From Rhizophagus irregularis (lineage: Eukaryota > Glomeromycota > Glomeromycetes > Glomerales > Glomeraceae), in contig NC_089445.1 of the NCBI RefSeq assembly GCF_026210795.1, forward strand, positions 186,001 to 250,000: a stretch of DNA of 64,000 bases, read 5' to 3'. Numbering within the stretch: position 1 is the first letter of the stretch; the number at the start of each line of letters is the position of its first letter. The notes under the pieces are model-generated. The model saw nothing but the letters and a program-made list of their open reading frames with translations. It had not been told where the DNA came from and searched no databases. A program made the translations under genes and the position numbers. Shown here in pieces: positions 1-10,200 of the stretch.

Positions 1-626
1 TTTGTAAAATTCATCACCGGCATCACACCCCACCGCGTTTTCATTGTTTATATTTATCTGAGGGACTTAGATTTTTTTGCTTCACAAAATTATTTTTTTC
101 ACATCCCTTTAAATGTCACCGGTCATGTGGAGGTGGATAAAAGTGTCGGTGATACTGGGGTAAATGCGATTAACCAGAAGGGTCACGTGATTTTTCGTTA
201 AAATACCAAATGATAGCTGGCTAAAAAAATGTGTTTCAGTAAAGTAAAATTTCTTAAAAATATCAATAAATTAATAAAAAAATTAAAAATTTTTAAAAGA
301 ATTAATTAAAATAAAAAAGTCCCACACTATTTATTGATTTTATTGTTTTATTTGAATTTAAAATGTAATTTTTCTTATAAAAAATTTGTAAAAATTTCTA
401 ATAAAAATTCGTAAAAAAAAATTCATAGTTTTATCTACATAAAAAAAAATTCATAAAGCTTTTATCTACATAAAAAAAAATTCGTAATAATTTAAGAAAC
501 CAAGTCCGCACAATAATCAGAACCCAATACAACCTTGTACATTTATTAGTATCAAAATACTAATAAGTAATTCTAATTTCTAAGTTTTTCCGCTTAAATT
601 ATTATTAAATTGCAAAATAATCAGAT
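1..626. other. AT-rich sequence, no gene seen
   Basis: No convincing coding region on either strand. Around 405-490 a short unit (poly-A, ATTC, then TTTATCTACAT) repeats about three times. The last bases adjoin the 3' end of the MULE-like pseudogene on the minus strand. Confidence 0.6.
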
Positions 627-2306
627 TCACAGAGCTTCTAACATAGAAATAAAAGATTGCATCTTCTTAACATCACCCATCTCTTCAACACGCCAATACC
701 TATTACGCATTCTTTCAGTTAATTCTCCTACAGCAATTCTTTGATTCTCGGCGTTTTTCTGTTGCTCTGTCTAAACATATTCTATAAATGATTCTTGACT
801 TTCATACACTTCAAACCCGCTTTCTTCAAAATTTTGCGAAACATTTGCCATACGTCAGTAGTTAATAATTTATTGCCGTATATATATTTGTGAAAAATAT
901 GCTTGCAAAATCAATGGCGAAATAAGCAGAAACAATCGAGAGAAGTAAGACCTAGTGTACTTTTTCCTTTTTTAAGTCTATTCATTACAACACAGGCTTC
1001 TCTAATGATTAATTGTTGAAATGGGAATGGGAACTTTTGGATTTTTTCAAGAATATCAATATCAACACCATACGCGGATATTTTCTTGATACAAAAATCA
1101 AAAGATGCACTTTTGGCTTCAGATCTTTTTTTGCAATCAACATTGATAACTTTGTGAACGGCATCTAAAATATAAAAGTTTTGAGTTGGGCATATGGGCA
1201 AAATAGCCAAATAAAAATCATCATGTACTGATCAATTTATATGATAAAGATGTCGTTTTCTTTAATTCACTATGAAAAGATTTTAGCGAATTCGTTGAAG
1301 TGACTTGTAAAAAAGCAGAGAAGAATGTTGCCGAGCTCATAAGCCCATTTCTCAGTATTTTTCGTATAGTTCCTTTTAATATAATTTTGTATAGAAGAAA
1401 CAGGATAAGAATTAATAGCATCTTGAACAAGGCTTTCGCATTCAATCTTTGTTTTTTTATGCATCACCGTGATCATGATGTCTCAGGTTTTTTTTTCATG
1501 AATTTTTTGCATCCATGTTCTCATAACATGGATAATGCAAAGGAGAACTTAGCACTCTTGTTCACCAGCAGCTATGCTAGGAAATGTCTTTTAATGCTCT
1601 TGGCTTCGATATTACTATGATCTAAAAGTATGTAACAGGGACTAATGACAATACTTATTGCAGATTATTATTAAAGCTTCAACAATTGTATCTGCATTCT
1701 CACTGCTTATGAAAAAATGGGTGCCTATGCTCCAACATCTATAGATATCCTGGACGTAAAGAGTAAATAGATGCCAATCGTATCTAACTCCAATATTGCG
1801 TATTTCTTGACAGCAGATGTGATTGTTGGAGCTGAATAATTTTTAGCCGCTTCTATTTCAACTAAACTTCTAATAGCTTTTGGCCATTTTAACCTATCAA
1901 TTTCTGATAAAGAATGAGTGTGGTTAGAGGAATTTTTATGTCTTTCTACTTGAACTACATTTGAAGAAGCTATCCAAAAAACTTTAATTATCACAGAATA
2001 TATATTAGATGACCGTATCCTGGTTATTCAGCATTTTTCATTCAGAACATTTTCTTTTTGTTGGGTACTTAACTTGCGGTGCTTCATAAAATAACAGGCG
2101 AAGGTTTTCCAAATATCACCATTTACATATTTATACGAATCCTATTTTGTCCAAATATTTGAAACTGATGGCCACCAATCTTCGTTAAAAACCTCTATTG
2201 GAATTTCTAAAGCGCGGTCTACATCAAAAAGAAGATCCCACTTTTTGTCTGGTGTAAGGTTTAATGCTGATATTATTATTAGAGGAGAAGAAGCTGAGAC
2301 GGACAT
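627..2306 (-). pseudogene. Decayed MULE/FAR1-like transposase
   Basis: Broken coding sequence read on the minus strand from an ATG at 2306-2304 to a stop at 627-629. Successive pieces in different frames read like one Mutator-type (MULE) transposase of the family common in Rhizophagus: an N-terminal part with DWWP and SNIWTK; a basic middle part with SSNHTHSLSE; a catalytic-region remnant with IVEALIIIC and a shifted DxSNIEAKSIKRHF; MHKKTKIECESLVQDAINSY; then a SWIM-type zinc-finger remnant (CFCLFRH followed in another frame by CKHIFHKYIYGNKLLT). The C-terminal piece (849-627) has an in-frame TAG near 774. There are several stops and at least three frameshifts, and the stretch between the N-terminal part and the transposase core is shorter than in full-length relatives, so an internal deletion is likely. 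Family assignment rests on motif memory, not a search. Confidence 0.65.
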
Positions 2307-2694
2307 GGCTAGTGAAAAAATTTGAAAAATGTTTTTTTTTTGAAAAAAAAATAAATAAATAAATGCATGATGTTGTAATGGTAACATGAATTAAACTGAC
2401 ATTTCCAACTAATTTCAAAATCATATTACGTGATTTGCCCTGCTTTAAATGACTTCCGGAAAAAGGACTTTGTAACCTCCTCCCTAATCCCCCTTAGGAA
2501 ATTACATCATTTCTGGTCTCTTATGGTGGCTGTCACAATAATTGTCCAGAGCGAAGCGAAGGACAATATATGTCTATACACTTGGGAAAAAAATAAATCA
2601 CGTGAATTTCTTTGTCTACCACATGATCGTTACCTAATGAAATCGCAACTCGCAAGTTTTAGTTTTTCGCTTTAAACTTACAATGGTTCCATTA
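2307..2694. other. Intergenic; contains a stray MITE end
   Basis: No gene. The 13-mer ATGGTGGCTGTCA at about 2523-2535 equals the terminal repeat of the MITE at 26650-27085, so this is probably a solo or truncated end of that family. Confidence 0.45.
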
Positions 2695-2987
2695 GGACCC
2701 CAGAAAATACTTATATAGGTAAAGTCCCAAAATATTTTTATTAGTAACTTTAAGCATAGGTTTTTACTATGATCGCTAAGCATTGTTGATATCTAACCTT
2801 AAAAATTATATAAAAATAAGCAAATCAATCTTCTAACCTAATTAAATTTTTATTATAACACATATAATTTATAAAATATATTTATTAATTAATATATTTT
2901 ATTAAATCCAATTTTAAATATGTTGTGAAGCTAAACTAAACATAATATACAAGTAGATTAACAATATTTAATTAATAAAGTTAATAA

Positions 2988-3480
2988 ACAGTAAAAAAAA
3001 AATTTGAAATTAATACTATTACAAAAAATGTAAATTTCTCTATAAGTATTATACCTACACCCATAAAAATTAATATCTAGGTAGTTTTGACCTTGCTAAA
3101 CAATTTTCAATTAATTTAGAAAGTTGATTTCATTTAACCAAAAAGGTGTAATTACGCTTTGAAGTTGTAACGGAGAAATAAAAAATTCAGAAGTTAGTAC
3201 CGTTATGAAAAATGCACTTTTTTCCATAAGTATTATACTCACACTCATGAAAATTAATATATAAGTATTTTGACCTGGCTGAACAACTTTCAATTAATTT
3301 AGAAAGTCAATTTTATTTGACTAAAGTGGTGTAATTACACTCTGAAGTTATAAACGGAAAAGTGAAAAATTTAAAAGTTATTACCATTAAAAAAAATATG
3401 CTTTTCTATATAAATATCATACTTAGCCTTATGAAAATTAAAATACAAGTAGATTTAACTTGCTGAACAAACTTACTTAA
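2988..3480. repeat. 184-bp tandem repeat, about 2.7 copies
   Basis: The phrase ATAAGTATTATAC recurs with exactly 184-bp spacing (marker base at 3046, 3230 and 3414). Flanking text (GAAAATTAATAT, TGCTGAACAA, GTGTAATTAC) repeats in the same register. Copies are diverged. An inverted partial copy lies near 10590-10740. Confidence 0.75.
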
Positions 3481-3487
3481 ACATAAA

Positions 3488-3489
<2 letters not shown>

Positions 3490-3525
<36 letters not shown>
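3490..3525. repeat. (AT)n microsatellite
   Basis: Uninterrupted AT dinucleotide run of 36 bp at the inner edge of the 184-bp repeats. Confidence 0.95.
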
Positions 3526-3527
<2 letters not shown>

Positions 3528-3595
3528 AGTAGTGAAATTATATTTTAAAGTAAAACATATTTATAGTAATTTTCATCGGGAAATTTTTTAAGATG

Positions 3596-3840
3596 CAGAA
3601 CTGCAGAGATCTGTAAAATTAGCAGATCTCTGCATTTTTTTTGTGAATTTATGCGGAAGTCTGCGATTTTGCAGATTTTTGCTTTTTATTTTTTACAAAG
3701 TTGTGCAATTTTGCAAGTTTCTTATTTTTTATGTATAAATTTTTACGGTAATCTGTGATTTTGCAGATTTCTGCTTTTTTTTATGTGAAATTTATGCGGA
3801 AGTCTGCAATTTTGCAGATTTTTGCTTTTTTTTCATTAAA
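3596..3840. repeat. Subterminal GCAGATTTTTGC repeats left of array 1
   Basis: Three to four diverged units of about 85-95 bp containing TCTGCRATTTTGCAGATTT and preceded by TTAGCAGATCTCTGCA (3619-3634). Related sequence in inverted orientation lies right of array 1 (7080-7258). The two blocks bracket array 1 like subterminal repeats of a DNA transposon. Confidence 0.55.
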
Positions 3841-5040
3841 ATATCAGTTCAATCTGCAATTTTATCATTGATTCAATATTTAAACTTTGATTAACTCTAA
3901 CTTGATTTAATACCTAAATGATTTTTTCTACAATAAATACTCTTTAAAAAAAAACTTTACAAGACTTTAAAAAAATAATTTTTTCTATAATACTTATTAC
4001 TAAAGAAAAAAACTTTGTGAAATAATTTTTTCTACAACACCTTTTAGGAAATAATCTGTTAAAGATTCCAAAAAAAAAATATTTCTATTATTTTTTAAGC
4101 TTCGAAGCTTATCAGAGAAATTTTTTTTTAAAAAAAAAATTTATTTGTAAGGTTCGGAATCTTTAAGGCAAATTCGTCTAACATTCGGTACATAATCTGC
4201 AACATGCAGGAGTTTTGGATTAAAAAGATGTCAGACTCTTTTATCTCCTTTCAAAAAATACATTTTACAAAACGCCAAAAGTACTCTATTTTGAAGGTAT
4301 TTATTACTTTAATATTAATATTATTTAACGAATGTTAGAAAATGTTCGTTTTATTAGTTTTATTAGTCTAGAACACAAAAGGTACATCCTGGACTCCATT
4401 TTTAAAAAAAAAAAATTTAATAAAACATTAGCTAAAGTTCGTTTCATTTTTTTTTGTAAGTCCAGAGCGCTGAAAGTACCAGTTCCAGACTTTATTTCGA
4501 AGGTAAAACTTCGAAACTAATATTTTTTATATACTGAACGTTGTCTAACGTTCGGTTTTATTATTTTCTTGTTCTGGACACCGAAGAATGGTTCCAGACT
4601 CTTATTTTGAAGGTAAAACCTTTACCTTTGAATTTTTTTTTTATCTTTTTGTTTAATGAACGTCGCTAACGTTCATTTTTCATGTTTTTAGGTCCTGACA
4701 TTGAAAAATGACTCTGGACATTTATTTCAAAGGTAAAGACTTTTGAATAACTTTATTTATTTAACGAACATTGCAAACGTTCATTTTTTATTTTTTTTTA
4801 AGTCCTAGACGCCAAAGTACGGCTCCGGACATTTATTTTGAAGGTAAAATTTACCTCCAAATTTTTTTTATTTTATTTATACCTACGAACGTTAATTTAC
4901 GTTTGTTTTTATATTTTATAGGTTCTGGACGCCAAAGAATAGCTCTGGACGTTAATTTCAAAGGTAAAATCTTTACCTTCGATTTTTTTTTAATTATTAT
5001 TTAGCGAACGTTACTAAACGTTCGTTTTTATATTTTATAG

Positions 5041-5082
5041 GTCCTGGACACCAAAGAATGGCTCTGGATGTTTATTTCAAAG
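5041..5082 (+). other. Representative 42-nt module of array 1
   Basis: Preceded by TATTTTATAG and followed by GTAAAG. It is 14 codons with no stop and reads VLDAKEWLWMFISK. The preceding spacer holds the stem-loop GAACGTTACTAAACGTTC. The neighbour at 4922-4963 is also 42 nt and nearly identical but has a TAG at its seventh codon. Confidence 0.6.
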
Positions 5083-5525
5083 GTAAAGTTTACCTTCAAA
5101 ATATTTTTTTAATTTTATTTCAACGAACGTTACAAACGTTCATTTCTATTATTTTTTAGGTCCTGGATGCCAAAGAATGGCTCTGGACTTTACTTTGAAG
5201 GTAAAACCTTCGAAAAAAAAAATATTTTTTTTTATTAACTTTATTGACGAACATTAACTAACATTTCGTCTTATTTTTTTTAGATAAAGGAAGCTGAAAC
5301 TGAGTTCCGGGCTCCTATATCAAAGGTAAAATAAACCTTCGAAAAAAAAAAATTAATTTTTTTTTTAGAACGTTAAACTAACGTTCATTTATTTTTGTTT
5401 TAGTTAAAGGAAGCCGATTACAAGCCGAACTTCCATATCGAAGGTAAACCTTTGAAAAAAAAAATTATTTTTTTTTAAATTAATATAATGAACGTTAAAC
5501 TAACGTTCATTTATTTTTGTTTTAG

Positions 5526-5688
5526 TTAAAGGAAGTCGAAAATGAATTCCGGACTTCCATATCGAAGATAAACCTTTGAAAAAAAAAATTATTTTTTTTT
5601 AAATTAATATAATGAATGTACTAACGTTCATTTCCTTTTGTTTTAGTTAAAGGAAGCTGTAAATGAATTCTGGACTTCTATATCGAAG
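5526..5688 (+). other. Two consecutive 42-nt modules of array 1
   Basis: Modules 5526-5567 and 5647-5688 follow TTTTAG and read LKEVENEFRTSISK and LKEAVNEFWTSISK in the same phase, with no stops. The module at 5284-5325 reads IKEAETEFRAPISK. Differences are mostly conservative. The first module's donor is AT instead of GT, which would break splicing there. Confidence 0.6.
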
Positions 5689-6866
5689 GTAAACTTTGAA
5701 AATTTTTATTGTTTTATTTAATGAAACGTTTCTAACATTTTGTTTTTGTATTTTGTAGGAACACGGCATTTTGGACTCCTTTTGGACAGAATTTCAAAGG
5801 TAAACTTCGAAATTCTGTTTTTTTTCATTGTTTTTATTTAAACGAAACGTAGCTAATGTTTCATTTTTCTTTTTCTTTTTTTTTGTAGTTTTGGTACTTC
5901 GAAGGTTCCTAAAACGGATAAAGGGTAAATTTCGCAACATTTTGTTGTGAAACTTTATAATTTTTTTTTCTTATAAAAGAATGTTTCTAACGTTCTTTAT
6001 TCATTTTATAGGTTGCCGGGCTTTTTTGGATGAACCGGACTTGGAATGTAAGGAATAAGAGGAGGGATTTCAAAGGTAAATATCTTCGAAATTATATTTA
6101 TATTTTTTTTTTGTTTAACGAAACGTTTACTAACGTTTTGTTTATCTTTTTTTTGTAATTTAAGGTTTTCTGATCGTCATCTGGATTGGACAGAATTTCA
6201 AAGGTAAATACAGGTACCTTCAAATTTTTTTAATTTTTTTTATATTTTTTTTAAAAAAATTAAATGAAACGTTGGCTAACGTTTTGATTTTTTATCTTTT
6301 ATAAGTCCATGGCTTTCTGGGCGCCTTCTTGACAGAATTTTGAAGGTAAAACTTTGAAATTCTGTATTTTTTTTATTTTATTTAACGAGACGTTAGCTAA
6401 CGTTTCATTTTTTTTTTGTAGATTCTCGGCTTTCTGGACGCTTCTTAGACGGAATTCGAAGGTATTCCTTCAAATAAAATTTTTTTTTATTAATTTTATT
6501 TAGCGAACGTGAACTAACGTTCATTCTTCTTTTATTTTAGGTTTCAGGTTTACATTTGGCTGAAAGTCCTTAGGACAGTGAACTGTAATAGTGAAGAACT
6601 TCGAAGGTAAACACTTTGAAGTTCTTTTTTTGTTTTGCTTTTTTTAACGAATGTTATACCAATGTTCATTTTTTTCTTTTATTTTAGGTTACAGTTTTCC
6701 ATTATGAAGAACTTTAAAGTATTTAAGAACTTCAAAGGTAAATGCTTTAAAGTTCTATTTTTTAATGATCGTTATACTAATGATCGTTTCTTTTATGTTT
6801 AGATCCTGGACTGCTGGATTATAAATTTTGAAGCTGCTTGCTTCAAAAAATTTTTTTCATTTGTAG

Positions 6867-6930
6867 GTTTCCGTTGTTTGTTAGAATTGAACCAACTGGA
6901 ACAATGTTCCAAACCATTAACATCATGTAA
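6867..6930 (+). other. Candidate terminal exon of array 1
   Basis: After the last acceptor (TTTGTAG ending at 6866) an open stretch of about 20 codons begins FPLFVRIEPTG and ends at TAA 6928-6930. Module-like spacers then stop. An AT-rich segment with AATATATAATAAAA (about 7000) could serve as a polyadenylation region. This supports a plus-strand transcription unit but does not prove it. Confidence 0.4.
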
Positions 6931-7079
6931 ATGTACAGTAAAGAGATAATGAATAGTAATGACTAGTAATAGATTTCAATTGTATTTGTAAACTTGTTAA
7001 TATATAATAAAAAAGTAATTTTGATTATATAAATAAATTAGTAATTAATGCAATAAATTAATTTGTATTATTGTGATGC

Positions 7080-7258
7080 AGATTTTTACTGAAAAAAATT
7101 GCTGAGGTATTTCGAAGGTTTTTCATTTAAAAATCTGCGCAGAATTTTATTATTTATAAAATCTGTGCAGTTTTTTATTGGATTTTTCCTCTAATGTTTT
7201 GCGCCAGGGTATAAGATCTGCGCAGAAATAATTTCTGAAAATCTGCACAGATCTGCTA
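7080..7258. repeat. Subterminal CTGCGCAGAT repeats right of array 1
   Basis: Repeated AAAATCTGYGCAG motifs ending with CTGCACAGATCTGCTA (7243-7258), the complement of the TTAGCAGATCTCTGCA type found at 3619. Together with the left block it gives array 1 inverted borders. Confidence 0.55.
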
Positions 7259-7599
7259 GGACCCCGAACAATATATATATAGGTCAGATAAAAAATTCAA
7301 AATTTACTAAGGTCAATAAGCAAATATTTTTCATGTCTGCTAAGCAAACTTTTATCTAACCCATAAATTTTTTACACTGCTAAACAACTTATTTTATGAC
7401 ATATATATATTTATATATGATTTTTTTTATAAAATATGTACAGTCAACTCTCTTTATAGTCACACATTTGGAACAGTCCATATTTGGTGATTATAAAGAG
7501 ATGTGACTATATAAAAAATTTCTTATATTTATATATCATAATTCCGGCCAAAAATTAACATAATTTTAGCCAGAATTATACTTAAAACTTTATTGTATC

Positions 7600-8010
7600 G
7601 TAACTTCGCCAATATTAATCGTAGAGAGTTGATCTTACCGCCATTCGATTCGTCTTGATGAGACGGTTCTAATGGTATAAAATACGTCGAAATCCAATCA
7701 CTAGATTAATTTCCGAAATTAAAAAAATATTAATGGTTTTTGTGTAATAACTCTGCCAATATTGATCCTAGAAAGACGATCTTACTACCATTCGATTCGT
7801 CTTGATGAGACGAATCTAATGGTATAAGATACATCGAAATCCAATCACTAGATCAATTTCCGAAATTAAAAAATATTAAATGGTTTTTAAGTAATAACTC
7901 CGTCAATATTAATCACAGAGAGATGAGCTTACTACCATTCGATTCGTCTCGATGAGGCGATTCCAACGAGCTATAAATCGTCTTTTTACAATCACTAGGT
8001 ACCGAGAAAT
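7600..8010. repeat. 147-bp tandem repeat, three copies
   Basis: The phrase CATTCGATTCGTCT recurs at 7642, 7789 and 7936, exactly 147 bp apart. Flanking text includes CAATATTRATC and GAAATCCAATCACTAGAT. Each unit contains a near-palindrome of the type GATTCGTCTYRATGAGACG that also occurs in many other repeats of this window. Confidence 0.8.
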
Positions 8011-8129
8011 CTAGCAAAATGTTAAATGGCGCAGTAAACGTAAATCAAAAAATATTATAATGCCGATGTTTAACATTTTGTTGAATAACTCGTCAGCCAG
8101 TGATCGGAAAAGGATAAAACTAGCTTCAG

Positions 8130-10200
8130 ATCAGCCTAAATGGCCCGATGGGGGATGTCTTCTATAGTGGTGCTGTTACCTGAGGAATTAAGTACTCGGT
8201 TTAATGGTTGCCCATTGAAGATGATAGGACACAGACCCGAGATTAGTCTCATAAGAGGCAATGGGTGGTCTGGCCGTAAACACTTGCAAAGGAAAAGGAT
8301 AAAACTGGTTGGTCACCCTATCTCGGTGGTTAGTCACTGAGACCCTCATTAAGCCTGAGTATGGTGAGGTCGCAGGTTCGATTCCTATGACCACGGAAAT
8401 AAAAAGAATTTTACTGCGGATGCTACAACCAATAGCGTGAAGGTACAGGGATTAGTGTAGTTGGACTGCATCATGGTGAATTAGTGTGTACAGTTAGGCC
8501 GCACATTTCAACTAAGGGTCATGGTGTCCTTCTAACGTTCCCTATGAGGTCATTGGCATGTGCGCAGTCCTGTCCTTGAGGTCACTACTATACCTCGGGG
8601 GGGGGGACTTCCCTGTCTGGGCTGGTCACTCCACGATACCACTTGGGGTCAGTAATGGCTAGATGGTCGTCCTAGATGGTAAAGCTGAGGGTGCAATGTC
8701 TTAGTGGTAGTTAGACCTTCTGTTAGGTCTTAGGCCAACCAAGATGTTCGTGCACGTAACAGGTAGCATTGGCGATGCTTCGATTCCCCACTTTCTTGGG
8801 TCCCTGGTGGTGATCCCTTGGTCGATACCCACCATAAGGGGCGATCCTGGACAGAAGCCTGCTACTTCCTGTCCGAAGTGGTCACTGCAATAAGTATACC
8901 AACCACAGGGGTAAACAACTGTACTATCGGTGCTAGGTAATCGCGGGCTGTAGTGGCGCTGAGTGAGACGCGTCTCAAATGGTGGTATGGAAGGATCTTA
9001 GATGGTTGATGTTACCTGTCGAAAGTCTCCAGCTAAAAGTAGGTGCTTTCTAAAGGTCGTAAAATAAATTGAGTACCAGTATCATGCAATGGATTAAGGA
9101 TGAGTAGGCGGCGTGTCTGCAAACTGAGATCGAAAATGGCTCGATGGGGGATGTCTTCTACATGGTGCTGTTACCTGAGGAATTAAGTACTCGGTTTAAT
9201 GGTTGCCTATTGAAGATGATAGGACACAGACCCGAGATTAGTCTCATAAGAGGTAATGGGTGGTCTGGCCGTAAACAATAGCAAAGGAAAAGGATAAAAC
9301 TTTTGACCACGGAAATAAAAAGAATTTTACTGCGGACGCTACAACCAATAGCGTGAAGGTACAGGGATTAGTGTAGTTGGACTGCATCATGGTGAATTAG
9401 TGTGTACGGTTAGGCCGTACATTTCAATAGGGTCGTAGTGTCCTTCTAGCGTTCCCTATGAGGCCATTGGTATGTACGCAGTCCTGTCTGAGGTCACTAC
9501 TATCACTGGGGGGACTTCCCTGTTCGGTGGTCGTCTACGATACCACTTGGGGTCAGTAATGGCTAGATGGTCGTCCTAGATGGTAAAGCTGAGGTGCAAT
9601 GTCTTAGTGGTAGTTGACTTTCTGTTGTGGCCTTGACAACCAAAGTTGCTTCGTGCACAGAACAGGTAGCATGGCTATAGTGCTTCGATTCCCTACTCAG
9701 CCCCTTGCGATCCCCAAGGTGGTGATACCCACTATAAGGTGATCCTGGACAGATGCCTGTTACTTACCTTCATATGCAGTGGTCACTACAAAGTATACCA
9801 CTTGGGGTAAACAACTGTACTATCGGTGCTGGGTAATCGCGGGCTATAGTGGCCTTTGAGTGAGACTTAGTACCTAAAATGGTGGTATGGAAGGGTACTA
9901 GATAGTTGATGTTACCTGTCGAAAGTCCTCCATGAAAGTAGATGCTCTCTAAAGGTCGTAAAATAAATTGAAAGATCAGTATCATGCAATGGGTATAGGA
10001 TGAGTAGGCGGCGTGTACTGCTTCAGATCGGACTTTAAAATGGCCCGATAGGGGATGTTTCTTATAGTGGTGCTGTTACGAGGAATTAGATCTCGGTTTA
10101 ATGGTTGCCCGTTAAAGATGATAGGACGCAGACCCGAGATTAGTCTCATAAGAGGCAATGGGTGGTCTGGCCGTAAATACTTGCAAAGGAAAAGGATAAA
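8130..10200. repeat. GC-richer tandem repeat of about 0.9-1.0 kb, 2.2 copies
   Basis: The phrase beginning ATGGCYCGATRGGGGATG occurs at about 8140, 9137 and 10040. The long stretch after it (GCTGTTACCTGAGGAATTAAG, AGGACACAGACCCGAGATT, CTAGATGGTCGTCCTAGATGG) is shared by the copies. Base composition is much richer in G and C than anything around it. Open frames here are short and not conserved between copies, so it does not look protein-coding. Confidence 0.75.
8303..8395 (+). tRNA. tRNA-like sequence (possible Leu-AAG pseudogene or SINE head)
   Basis: A box-A-like TCTCGGTGGTTAGTC (8321-8335) lies about 40 nt before a perfect B-box GGTTCGATTCC (8375-8385). A D-stem TCTC/GAGA, an anticodon stem CTCA/TGAG around a 7-nt loop TTAAGCC (anticodon AAG) and partial acceptor pairing TGGTC/GACCA can be drawn. 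The spacing between acceptor and D-stem is too long for a working tRNA, and the T-stem has mismatches. It is present in the first copy of the 1-kb repeat but missing from the second. Confidence 0.35.

Larger units (their letters stand above)
4140..6930 (+). other. Array 1: tandem micro-exon-like modules
   Basis: About 21-23 diverged units on the plus strand. Each has a pyrimidine-rich tract ending in TAG or AAG, a module usually 40-43 nt long, then GGTAAA, then a spacer of about 65-100 nt. Modules seen: 4461-4502, 4571-4612, 4692-4732, 4803-4843, 4922-4963, 5041-5082, 5160-5200, 5284-5325, 5404-5443, 5526-5567, 5647-5688, 5759-5799, 5889-5924, 6012-6075, 6165-6203, 6306-6345, 6422-6461, 6541-6606, 6688-6737, about 6803-6833, plus 6867-6930. 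At least six are exactly 42 nt. In the phase giving 14 codons, early modules read like VLDAKEWLWTFISK and later ones like LKEAxNEFRTSISK; most end in [hydrophobic]-I-[SL]-K. Some carry stops, lost acceptor AGs (4571) or lost donors (5567), so part of the array is decayed. No 5' exon with a start codon was identified. It could be a repeat-domain gene with one exon per repeat, or its pseudogene. Confidence 0.6.

Noticed and set aside
4332..5004. Plus-strand frames at 4332-4520 and 4771-5004 as separate small genes
   Set aside because: They read through module, donor and AT-rich spacer; only the module parts are conserved between units.
4140..6930. Array 1 as a CRISPR array
   Set aside because: Units are too diverged, spacers are low-complexity rather than unique, the modules rather than the spacers keep coding patterns, and the DNA is eukaryotic.
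8140..8394. Overlapping 66- and 68-residue frames in the GC-richer repeat
   Set aside because: The frames are not kept in the second and third repeat copies.
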